Below are positions 1 to 4,761 of a stretch of DNA of 8,316 nt, in pieces. The DNA is taken from positions 1 to 8,316 of the forward strand of contig JAEMQC010000109.1 of assembly GCA_022758985.1 (NCBI GenBank), read 5' to 3'. The translations under genes were made by a program, and so were the position numbers. A model generated the notes under the pieces. That model searched no databases, was not told where the DNA came from, and worked only from the letters and a program-made list of their open reading frames with translations. Position 1 is the stretch's first letter. Each line of letters begins with the position of its first letter. Source of the DNA: Campylobacteraceae bacterium (GTDB taxonomy: Bacteria; Campylobacterota; Campylobacteria; Campylobacterales; UBA6016).

Positions 1-17
1 ATGAAACGCTCCAGCAT
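1..17 (-). CDS. Start of a leftward gene cut by the window edge
   Basis: Only the first five codons (M-L-E-R-F) are inside the window, so the product cannot be named. The start is well supported. On the minus strand an ATG at 17-15 is preceded by the strong Shine-Dalgarno sequence GAAGGAG (23-29) with a 5-nt spacer. Two palindromic operator candidates (45-64 and 109-128) lie directly upstream, and the nearer one covers a -10-like TATACT (60-65). This gene is therefore inferred to be a target of the Rrf2-type regulator encoded at 631-1044. Its identity depends on sequence to the left. Confidence 0.6.
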
Positions 18-44
18 TACGTCTCCTTCAAAAAAATTATTAAT

Positions 45-64
45 ATACTACTGCTAGGTAGTAT
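45..64. promoter_or_regulatory. Operator candidate, copy 1 (ATACTA-N8-TAGTAT)
   Basis: This is a perfect palindrome. The core is ATACTA, eight bases, TAGTAT, and symmetry extends outward to 12-bp arms (40-51 and 58-69) around a 6-nt centre. It sits 28 bp before the start of the leftward gene at 17 and overlaps a minus-strand -10-like TATACT (60-65), a position suited to repression. The same core with the same spacing recurs at 109-128 and 581-600. Binding by the neighbouring Rrf2 protein is inferred. Confidence 0.65.
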
Positions 65-108
65 ATTAAGCCGTGGCAATACGCTATTTGCTCGTTGCAA
101 ATATTAAT

Positions 109-128
109 ATACCACACAAAGGTAGTAT
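109..128. promoter_or_regulatory. Operator candidate, copy 2 (ATACCA-N8-TAGTAT)
   Basis: This second copy has one mismatch in its left half-site (ATACCA). The outer arms 104-115 and 122-133 pair imperfectly around a 6-nt centre. Its centre lies 64 bp from that of copy 1, about six helical turns, so the two sites face the same side of the DNA. That arrangement would suit cooperative binding or a short loop over the promoter of the gene at the left edge. The site lies just past the stop codon of the membrane-protein gene (149), where it could not easily control that gene's own promoter. Confidence 0.6.
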
Positions 129-148
129 ATTATCTGAAAACTTAAGTT

Positions 149-562
149 TTAGTCAGGTTTATACGCCAAGAGATAGTTTATTGCAAAAAAACACGCTCCG
201 ACCAAAACAGCATAGTTGATAAAAAAGTTTTTGCCATATCCAAGCTCGCCTATTCTATCCGCACGAACTATCGCTATAAAATGCGCAAAAATAGATAGCA
301 AAAACAACAAAATAAATATTTTTAGATAAAACCAGTCGCTTCGCATAACGGATATATTTTGCCCGGCTAAAATAGCGCCGACAACTCCCAAAAGAACAAG
401 CGACGGAAGCAAAATACGATAGATAAGCGCTTTTTCTATATCCAAAAAAACTCTCTGCTTGTTTTTGTTATGGACATGAAAAACAATAGGCAAAATAACC
501 ATTCCACCCATCCATACGGTAGCAAAAAATGTGTGTAACAGCTTTAAAAACATATAATCCAT
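149..562 (-). CDS. HemJ/CopD-like four-helix membrane protein
   Basis: The gene encodes a 137-residue, very hydrophobic protein with about four membrane segments (near residues 5-28, 47-67, 78-100 and 113-133). The N-terminal pattern LKLLHTFFATVWMGG, with His10 and Trp17, and a later Tyr-Leu-Lys (79-81) followed by His94 recall the small HemJ/CopD/DUF2269-like families. Some of those bind haem, and HemJ is a protoporphyrinogen oxidase. I cannot separate an enzyme from a relative of unknown role, so no symbol is given. The ATG at 562 is preceded by AAAGGA (minus strand, 572-577), about 9 nt upstream. The gene is transcribed away from the Rrf2 regulator gene, and the 68-bp gap between them contains operator copy 3, so shared control is likely. 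The family call is moderate and the gene itself is secure. Confidence 0.8.
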   Translation of the reverse strand: MDYMFLKLLHTFFATVWMGGMVILPIVFHVHNKNKQRVFLDIEKALIYRILLPSLVLLGVVGAILAGQNISVMRSDWFYLKIFILLFLLSIFAHFIAIVRADRIGELGYGKNFFINYAVLVGACFFAINYLLAYKPD

Positions 563-580
563 ATAGATGTTTCCTTTAAA

Positions 581-600
581 ATACTATATACTTATAGTAT
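581..600. promoter_or_regulatory. Operator candidate, copy 3, in the divergent promoter
   Basis: A perfect palindrome with 8-bp arms (ATACTATA and TATAGTAT around TACT) lies in the 68-bp gap between the divergent membrane-protein and Rrf2 genes. Its core, ATACTA-N8-TAGTAT, is the one found at 45-64. It contains minus-strand -10-like hexamers for the membrane-protein gene (TATAAG, 591-596; TATAGT, 583-588). It also lies immediately upstream of a plus-strand -10 candidate for the regulator gene (603-608). One bound dimer could thus control both genes, including autoregulation. Confidence 0.7.
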
Positions 601-602
601 GT

Positions 603-608
603 TATAAA
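603..608 (+). promoter_or_regulatory. Candidate -10 box of the Rrf2 regulator gene
   Basis: The hexamer TATAAA lies 22 bp before the ATG at 631 and would give a leader of about 16 nt. No convincing -35 is visible, which is common in Campylobacter. The position where a -35 would sit (about 580-585) falls in operator copy 3. The assignment rests on position and base composition only. Confidence 0.35.
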
Positions 609-630
609 TCACAAAAAAAGCGGCTAAAAA

Positions 631-1044
631 ATGGTTTTTTCAAAGACTGCAGAATATGCAATAAGAGTTCTATCTTATTTTGCAATTAATAAAAACGAGG
701 TGATATCAGCCTCTTTTTTGCATGAGAAGCTTGATATTCCATACAAATATTTGACAAGAATAATGACCAATCTAGCCAAAGGCGGATTTTTGGAGCCTAT
801 CAAGGGGCGAGTCGGCGGTTTTGTATTGTGCGTAGATCCTTCAAAAATATACCTAAGCCAGATAGTAGAAGCGATAGATCACTACGATGGATATGATAGT
901 TGTGTCTTGGGATTTGCGAAGTGCGACCCGTCAAACCCGTGTGTATTGCATGAAAAATGGGAAAAAATTAGAGATCAGATGAATACATTTTTGCGAGAGA
1001 CAACCCTCAAAGATTTTGAGAGTATCCCTAATTTCCGTATTTAG
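631..1044 (+). CDS. Rrf2-family transcriptional regulator with three-cysteine cluster
   Basis: This 137-residue protein has the full Rrf2 layout. The N-terminal helix (SKTAEYAIRVLSYFA) is followed by a winged HTH (about residues 25-66) with the family wing GRVGGF. A dimerisation helix comes next, and then a loop with Cys91, Cys98 and Cys104 (C-x6-C-x5-C). In IscR and NsrR three cysteines at this place hold an iron-sulphur cluster. The spacing here is slightly longer (x6 rather than x5 or x4), so the cofactor and the signal (cluster status, nitric oxide, redox or iron) are open. Cys67 is an extra cysteine just after the wing. The ribosome site is weak (A-rich with AGCGG), but the ATG gives the standard family N-terminus. 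Probable targets are itself, the divergent membrane gene and the gene at the left edge, all carrying the same palindrome. It ends 3 bp from the convergent small gene at 1048. Confidence 0.93.
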   Translation: MVFSKTAEYAIRVLSYFAINKNEVISASFLHEKLDIPYKYLTRIMTNLAKGGFLEPIKGRVGGFVLCVDPSKIYLSQIVEAIDHYDGYDSCVLGFAKCDPSNPCVLHEKWEKIRDQMNTFLRETTLKDFESIPNFRI

Positions 1045-1047
1045 CGA

Positions 1048-1149
1048 TTACTTCTTTTTGTTTGCTCTCGATTTGACAAACTTCTCGGTCATAATATACA
1101 AAACGAATATCATGCCGCTAATCATCAATACATCGACTATTTCACCCAT
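1048..1149 (-). CDS. 33-residue single-pass membrane peptide
   Basis: This is a short gene of unknown function. The ATG at 1149 lies inside the last codons of trmL, with a 13-nt overlap in another frame. It is preceded by an excellent ribosome site, AAAGGAG (minus strand, 1157-1163), 7 nt away. The peptide is M-G-E-I-V-D, then a hydrophobic stretch (about residues 5-20, including LMISGMIFVLYIM), then TEKFVKSRANKKK. This predicts one membrane helix with a basic, cytoplasmic C-terminus. It stops with TAA 3 bp from the stop of the convergent Rrf2 gene, so the DNA has no spare room. Overlap with trmL suggests translational coupling and membership of the flgH-trmL operon. I do not recognise the family. 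Confidence 0.7.
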   Translation of the reverse strand: MGEIVDVLMISGMIFVLYIMTEKFVKSRANKKK

Positions 1150-1607
1150 GCAAACGCTCCTTTGTTTTGTCTAAACGCCTCATACGATACCGCCGCCACA
1201 GCCGAAGAGAGATTTAGGCTGCGAAACTCCTCTCTCATGTCGATAGTAAGCATTCCCTCTTTTCTCATCTGCATCAAAGATAGCGGCAAACCGGAATCCT
1301 CCGAGCCAAAATAAAAAAAGTCACCCGGCAAAAAAGAGGCGTCAAAATAGGAGTTATCCGTTTTGGTAGTAAAAAAGAAATGTCTCTCGTTTATCGGATT
1401 GGCGGCCAAAAAATCGTCCAGAGACTCCCAGACAAAAAGCGACAGATGCGGCCAATAATCGAGTCCAGCCCTCTTTATCTGCTTGTCGTCAAGCTCAAAC
1501 GGTATCGGTTTTACGATATGCAGGTTATACCCCAAGGCGACGCAAGTCCTGCCTATATTACCGGTATTTTGCGGTATTTTAGGCGATATAAGAACGATAT
1601 TAAACAT
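1137..1607 (-). CDS. trmL: tRNA (cytidine/uridine-34 2'-O)-methyltransferase TrmL
   Basis: TrmL is a small SPOUT-fold, S-adenosylmethionine-dependent enzyme. It methylates the ribose of wobble nucleotide 34, in E. coli in two leucine tRNAs, and works as a knotted dimer. The sequence carries its hallmarks: SPKIPQNTGNIGRTC (residues 8-22), FGSEDSGLP (100-108) and RSLNLSSAVAAVSYEAFRQ (129-147), the last two forming the trefoil-knot cofactor pocket. The length is 156 residues, close to the usual 150-160. I chose the ATG at 1607, 3 nt after the flgH stop. A TTG at 1610 directly after that stop would add one residue. No clear Shine-Dalgarno is present, so translation probably depends on ribosomes finishing flgH. 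The 33-residue peptide gene overlaps its 3' end. Confidence 0.95.
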   Translation of the reverse strand: MFNIVLISPKIPQNTGNIGRTCVALGYNLHIVKPIPFELDDKQIKRAGLDYWPHLSLFVWESLDDFLAANPINERHFFFTTKTDNSYFDASFLPGDFFYFGSEDSGLPLSLMQMRKEGMLTIDMREEFRSLNLSSAVAAVSYEAFRQNKGAFAWVK

Positions 1608-1610
1608 CAA

Positions 1611-2333
1611 CTAGAACGGCCAGACGGCTTCTAACAGTTTTGACCCCCAAGGCTGCGTGGAGGCTCTTTTGATCTCACCTTGTGTTTCGTATACGATTTT
1701 TGCATCCGAGATATATTCGGAGTTGATAGAGTTGTCTTTGCCGATATCGTCCGCTCTTATAACGCCGCTAACCCTCATTATCTGTTTCTCGCCGTCTATC
1801 ATGACTTCTCTGGAGCCGTCGATAAAGTAGGTATTATTACTCATAACCTTAATAACTCTAGCCGATACAGTGGTGCTAAAACTCTCCTGTCTGCTGCCTT
1901 TGCCACTTCCGTCAAACGTATAACTAGAACCGGTAGTAAGCCCTATATCCAAAAAGCCGTTTGCCCTGCCGGCTATCGCTGTCATCTGAGGATTTAGATT
2001 GCCGCCGGGAGAGGCTATTATTCCGCCGCCTAGCTTGTCTTGCTGATTTCTGGAGAGTTTTTTTGAAGATGATGATGAGCTTGTAGCGCTCTCTTTTATA
2101 ACAACTCTTACTATGTCGTTGACGCGCATCGCCTTTCTATCGGAATACAAAGGATTTTCGCCCTGCCCAAAAAGACTCCCTGCGTTAGCTATATTGCCGC
2201 TCTCTTCTTTTGGCTCCATCTGCTCTACATACTTTGGCGGCTTCATATCTATATCTGGATCCATCGGATGTCTAGAGCAGCCGGTCAAAATTACGGCAGA
2301 GGCCAAAATAAATGACAAGTACGCTTTGTTCAT
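1611..2333 (-). CDS. flgH: Flagellar L-ring lipoprotein FlgH
   Basis: FlgH forms the outer-membrane L ring, the bushing around the flagellar rod, together with the P-ring protein FlgI. The 240-residue protein starts with a lipoprotein signal ending in LTG-Cys19. It then shows the FlgH core: SLFGQGENPLYSDRKAMRVNDIVRV, followed by a serine-rich run (83-90), and later the conserved RVSGVIRADDIGKDNSINSEYISDAKI. It ends in a typical PWGSKLLEAVWPF tail. Length is normal. The ATG at 2333 is preceded by AAGG (minus strand, 2342-2345) and, further up, a sigma-54 promoter (2362-2379). That fits the sigma-54/FlgSR control of rod and ring genes known in Campylobacter. trmL follows immediately and is probably cotranscribed. 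Confidence 0.97.
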   Translation of the reverse strand: MNKAYLSFILASAVILTGCSRHPMDPDIDMKPPKYVEQMEPKEESGNIANAGSLFGQGENPLYSDRKAMRVNDIVRVVIKESATSSSSSSKKLSRNQQDKLGGGIIASPGGNLNPQMTAIAGRANGFLDIGLTTGSSYTFDGSGKGSRQESFSTTVSARVIKVMSNNTYFIDGSREVMIDGEKQIMRVSGVIRADDIGKDNSINSEYISDAKIVYETQGEIKRASTQPWGSKLLEAVWPF

Positions 2334-2361
2334 ATCGAAAACCTTGAATTTTTCAGATATA

Positions 2362-2379
2362 AAGCAAACCTAGTTCCAA
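2362..2379 (-). promoter_or_regulatory. Sigma-54 promoter of flgH
   Basis: On the minus strand the sequence TTGGAACTAGGTTTGCTT has GG (2376-2377) and GC (2364-2365) separated by exactly ten bases, the -24/-12 signature of RpoN promoters (consensus TTGGCAC-N5-TTGC). Transcription would start near 2352 and leave a leader of about 19 nt that still includes the AAGG ribosome site. Placement directly before a flagellar ring gene strongly supports the call. Confidence 0.8.
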
Positions 2380-2387
2380 AATTAGCT

Positions 2388-2536
2388 TTAAAACATATAT
2401 ACCATCAGAACTATCAAGACCGGCGGAATGAAGTATCTAACGCAAGAGTACCAAAGTTTCATATATTGCCAAGCCCTATAGCCGAGCCCGCTGCGACAAA
2501 AACGAACCCTATGGTACTAAGATGTGTTTTATACGG
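2388..2536 (-). pseudogene. Remnant of an NSS-family sodium symporter gene
   Basis: Two pieces of a neurotransmitter:sodium symporter (SNF) gene survive. Reading leftward from 2536, one frame gives KTHLSTIGFVFVAAGSAIGLGNI and then a TGA (2459-2461), where the family has the Trp of GLGNIWKFPY. This is the N-terminal first membrane segment with its sodium-site motif. Restoring one G (TG-AAA to TGG-AAA) moves into the frame LWYSCVRYFIPPVLIVLMVYMF and a TAA (2388-2390), a hydrophobic stretch typical of the family's C-terminus. So about 400 central codons have been lost and a one-base frameshift lies at the junction. No start codon or ribosome site remains, as a TAG precedes the first codons. The remnant fills most of the gap before the sigma-54 promoter of flgH. 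The N-terminal match is strong; the C-terminal identity is less certain. Confidence 0.72.
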
Positions 2537-2553
2537 CTAGACTAAGCTAGAGG

Positions 2554-3000
2554 CTAGTTTGCCATTCTGATTGAGACTACCTGCGCATTTAGCATCTCCA
2601 CAATAACCCTGTCGCCGCTTCTAAACATAAAAGGAGCGTCTTTATCGACCCTATAAACTGTAGTTATCGTATCGCCGTTGTCAAATCTAATAGTAAGCTC
2701 CTGCCCGGCATCTTTATTTAGAGTGTTTCCTGCCAATGCGCCAAGTAGCGCTCCGGCCGCCACTGCGGCAACTTTGCCATCCCCTTTTCCAAATGCGCTT
2801 CCGGCAACACCGCCTACCACTGCGCCGGTGGCCGCTCCTTTGTAGTCATCGCCTATGGTGACACCCTTGGCTTCTACTACGCTGCCTCTTTTAAAGCTTT
2901 TAGTCTGTCCTACGTTTGACTGGGTATACGCCCCATCTGCTGCGCAACCGCTAAAAATAAGGGCAGAGGTAATAACTGCGGCGCCAAATAGCTTTTTCAT
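2554..3000 (-). CDS. Glycine-zipper outer-membrane lipoprotein (SlyB/Pcp-like)
   Basis: The 148-residue protein has a lipoprotein signal peptide (residues 1-18, lipobox FSG-Cys19). A short polar linker follows, then a glycine/alanine-rich hairpin (about 54-92: AATGAVVGGVAGSAFGKGDGKVAAVAAGALLGALAG), the glycine-zipper 2TM motif of SlyB, Pcp and related envelope proteins. The C-terminal part (about 99-148) is a small beta-rich domain (ELTIRFDNGDTITTVYRV...FRSGDRVIVEML), as in SlyB-like proteins. The likely role is in outer-membrane integrity; a precise function cannot be read. The ATG at 3000 has a strong AAGGAG 6 nt upstream. It follows the unknown HTH gene on the same strand after 49 bp and has its own candidate promoter there. 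Confidence 0.87.
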   Translation of the reverse strand: MKKLFGAAVITSALIFSGCAADGAYTQSNVGQTKSFKRGSVVEAKGVTIGDDYKGAATGAVVGGVAGSAFGKGDGKVAAVAAGALLGALAGNTLNKDAGQELTIRFDNGDTITTVYRVDKDAPFMFRSGDRVIVEMLNAQVVSIRMAN

Positions 3001-3033
3001 TTTAACTCCTTCATGTACAAAATATTTTTTTTA

Positions 3034-3042
3034 ACTATATCA
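3034..3042 (-). promoter_or_regulatory. Candidate extended -10 promoter of the glycine-zipper lipoprotein gene
   Basis: The minus strand reads TGA-TATAGT, an extended -10 element, in a very AT-rich stretch. Transcription would begin near 3027 and give a leader of about 27 nt containing the AAGGAG site. No -35 is evident. The call rests on motif and position. Confidence 0.45.
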
Positions 3043-3049
3043 AAATATA

Positions 3050-3715
3050 CTAAATTAACCCTTTTTGTAAAAAACGCAGCTTTAATATTTTGGCGCTCTT
3101 GTATGAGGGGGACATTTTGTATATAGACCTGCCAGTGTTGGCATTATTTTTTGGACTGAGCGTAGATGAGATGAATTTAAAATCTATCTTTTTTGCGTCC
3201 ACCAATGAAATCACCATCTCCCAAACATCCGATATATATGCCAAGCGCTCTTTTTTTTGAACGCCAAAAGGAGCGTTTTCATCTATCTCTATCGGAAATT
3301 TACGTTCTTTTAGATACATAAAAAGCGCTTTCGCTCTTTCAAATCCTATCGGTCTAGAATAGACGCCTCCGCCCACAACGCTTGGATTGCCAGCGTCAAG
3401 ATATTCGCCGATTTCGCGTCTGGTTATCTTTGCCGTATCAATAAGCGTCCTTATCTCGTCTCTCACAAGAAAACAAAATGCGCCGTTCTCGTCGTTTTTC
3501 GTAAAATGGGCCAACACTTCGTTTAGGTCAAAATATAGTTTACCGTTGATCTTAAGGGCTTTTGGAAAGTTATCGAAGTGCATCCGAAGATAGAGGGCGT
3601 TTAAGCTGATACCTAAAAAGCCTGCAATATAATTTGCGTCCATCAAATTAGTGGATATTTTAGATAGTTTTAGATTTTTACGCAGCTTTGTTTTTGGCTG
3701 AGTTAGACTTTTCAT
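3050..3715 (-). CDS. Unknown protein: excisionase-like winged HTH plus two 80-residue repeats
   Basis: I do not recognise this 221-residue protein. After a basic N-terminal tail (residues 1-24), residues 28-71 look like an AlpA/excisionase-type winged helix: FLGISLNALYLRM...NFPKALKINGKLYFDLNEVLAHF. Its wing (KINGKLYFD) and final helix match the usual pattern, so DNA binding is likely. The rest holds an internal duplication: residues 84-138 align without gaps to 164-218 at an offset of exactly 80. Identities include L91/171, D93/173, K96/176, I97/177, I102/182, L106/186, N110/190, G115/195, Y119/199, A128-K129/208-209 and L131/211. I chose the ATG at 3715. A TTG at 3733 would add six residues but overlap the divergent hydrolase gene. 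No Shine-Dalgarno is present, and a TATAAT (3723-3728) ends only 7 nt upstream, so the mRNA may be leaderless. The protein could regulate its neighbours, but nothing proves this. Confidence 0.8.
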   Translation of the reverse strand: MKSLTQPKTKLRKNLKLSKISTNLMDANYIAGFLGISLNALYLRMHFDNFPKALKINGKLYFDLNEVLAHFTKNDENGAFCFLVRDEIRTLIDTAKITRREIGEYLDAGNPSVVGGGVYSRPIGFERAKALFMYLKERKFPIEIDENAPFGVQKKERLAYISDVWEMVISLVDAKKIDFKFISSTLSPKNNANTGRSIYKMSPSYKSAKILKLRFLQKGLI

Positions 3716-3722
3716 AGCGGAG

Positions 3723-3728
3723 ATTATA
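3723..3728 (-). promoter_or_regulatory. Candidate -10 box of the HTH-repeat gene
   Basis: A perfect minus-strand TATAAT ends 7 nt before the ATG at 3715, so transcription would begin at or next to the start codon. A second, overlapping candidate (TGA-TAAAAT, hexamer 3734-3739) would give a leader of about 12 nt, also without a Shine-Dalgarno. Both lie at the 5' end of the divergent hydrolase gene. Which one is used cannot be decided from sequence. Confidence 0.4.
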
Positions 3729-4321
3729 TGCAAATTTTATCAAAAGCTTTCGGCGACTACCAGACAAACTGCTACATTGTAAAAACAGATAAAGCAGAGC
3801 TTATCATCGATCCCGGCATAGGCGCTTTCGAATGGATAAAAAAAGAGGTATCCTCACCTATCGCCATACTAAATACGCACGGGCATTTCGATCACGTCTG
3901 GGACAACCAAAAAACAAAAGAGCGCTTTAATATCCCTCTTTATACGCCAAAAGCTGACGCATTTATGTTAAAAGATGATATTTTCGGCTTTAATATGCCC
4001 TCCAGCGAACCAGACTTTGAAGTTTTGGAAGAGAGTTTTGACATAGGCGATATAAAAGTAAAGTTCTGGAGTTTTCCCGGACATACGCCTGGCTGCTCGG
4101 CGATACAGATAGGAGACTCGCTTTTTAGCGGAGATTTTATATTCAAAGGCTCTATCGGAAGGGTTGATTTTCCGTATTCAAGTCCTGAGGAGATGAAAAA
4201 AAGCCTAAAAAAACTGCTCGATTTTAAAGAGGATCTGAGAGTCTATCCGGGACATGGCCCAGCAACAACGGTATTTAAAGAGAAAAACTCGCTTAGAAGC
4301 TGGCTTAAATATCTGGATTAA
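3728..4321 (+). CDS. Glyoxalase II-like metallo-beta-lactamase-fold hydrolase
   Basis: This 197-residue protein of the metallo-beta-lactamase superfamily is closest to compact glyoxalase II-like hydrolases (YcbL type; I recall Cj0809c in C. jejuni as a match). The metal site is complete: THGHFDH (His51, His53, Asp55, His56), His119 in PGHTPG, Asp136 in SGDFIF and His176 in PGHGP. This predicts a two-metal cytoplasmic thioester hydrolase, possibly for S-lactoylglutathione-like substrates. The substrate is unproven, because the C-terminal helical domain that binds glutathione in classical glyoxalase II is missing. The ATG at 3728 has GGAG (3719-3722) 5 nt upstream. Its stop overlaps the stop of the convergent hot-dog gene in a shared TTAA. 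Confidence 0.92.
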   Translation: MQILSKAFGDYQTNCYIVKTDKAELIIDPGIGAFEWIKKEVSSPIAILNTHGHFDHVWDNQKTKERFNIPLYTPKADAFMLKDDIFGFNMPSSEPDFEVLEESFDIGDIKVKFWSFPGHTPGCSAIQIGDSLFSGDFIFKGSIGRVDFPYSSPEEMKKSLKKLLDFKEDLRVYPGHGPATTVFKEKNSLRSWLKYLD

Positions 4322-4761
4322 TCGGTTAGCTTTAGCCTTAGCGGGTGCCTTTCTAAAACCACGGTTTTAAACTCACCCTCAAATACCTTTATCTCTCCCA
4401 TCATACCGATAACTTTGACGTCCCTGGTTCTTGTGCTGATATGGCTCGCCGTCGCCTCGAATATAACGGTCTTTCCAGCCTCTACGGGAGCTAAAAACTT
4501 TGCGCAAGCCTCCGCCAGCACGACGTTTGGTTCGTTGACTGCGGCCATAGCGGCAAAATCTGCTGCCCCAAAAGTAAACCCGCCGTGCACCAAATACAAA
4601 TCGTCTACGCTCATCTCTTTTGTCGTCGTAAACGATATTTTACATCTGCCTTTTTCGAGCTCCAATATATCACCGCTAAACGTCTTATCTATTTTCAGGT
4701 GTGTCTTTAACACCTCTCTGTCGCTATGATAATCAACGATCATATCTTTATCTTTTGCCAT
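4318..4761 (-). CDS. Hot-dog fold protein, Cj0977-like
   Basis: The 147-residue protein has a single hot-dog domain of the FapR/PaaI type. The central helix region is LVHGGFTFGAADFAAMAAVNEPN (about 58-80), followed by strands containing AKFLAPVEAGKTVIFEA and VKVIGMMGEIKVFEGEFKTV. In many thioesterases the HGG turn is followed by an acidic catalytic residue. Here that region holds FTFGAAD, so catalysis is uncertain and acyl-CoA binding is as likely. The sequence and its place next to cmoB match C. jejuni Cj0977, a sigma-28-controlled, non-flagellar protein needed for full virulence. The ATG at 4761 lies within the end of cmoB (14-bp overlap) and has GGAG 6 nt upstream. I found no sigma-28 promoter in front of it, so cotranscription with cmoB is the simplest reading. 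Confidence 0.88.
   Translation of the reverse strand: MAKDKDMIVDYHSDREVLKTHLKIDKTFSGDILELEKGRCKISFTTTKEMSVDDLYLVHGGFTFGAADFAAMAAVNEPNVVLAEACAKFLAPVEAGKTVIFEATASHISTRTRDVKVIGMMGEIKVFEGEFKTVVLERHPLRLKLTD

Noticed and set aside
71..100. Imperfect hairpin between operator copies 1 and 2 (GCAATACG / CGTTGC) as a riboswitch or attenuator
   Set aside because: The stem is short and bulged and lies upstream of the probable transcription start, so it is unlikely to be in the mRNA.
1006..1020. Short inverted repeat CTCAAA-GAT-TTTGAG near the end of the Rrf2 gene as a terminator
   Set aside because: It lies inside the coding sequence, has only six AT-rich pairs and is not followed by a T run.
1680..1997. 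105-codon plus-strand frame opposite flgH
   Set aside because: flgH is unmistakable on the other strand, and this frame has no ribosome site and no recognisable protein; it is an antisense shadow, like the other long frames opposite trmL, cmoB, pepD and the MFS gene.
2531..2557. Repeated CTAG motifs after the lipoprotein gene as a terminator or attachment site
   Set aside because: The copies do not form a stable hairpin, there is no T tract, and there is no matching copy elsewhere in the window.
3047..3066. A fourth operator candidate upstream of the glycine-zipper lipoprotein gene (ATACTA half-site)
   Set aside because: The second half-site is missing: the bases at the required spacing read CTTTTT, not TAGTAT.
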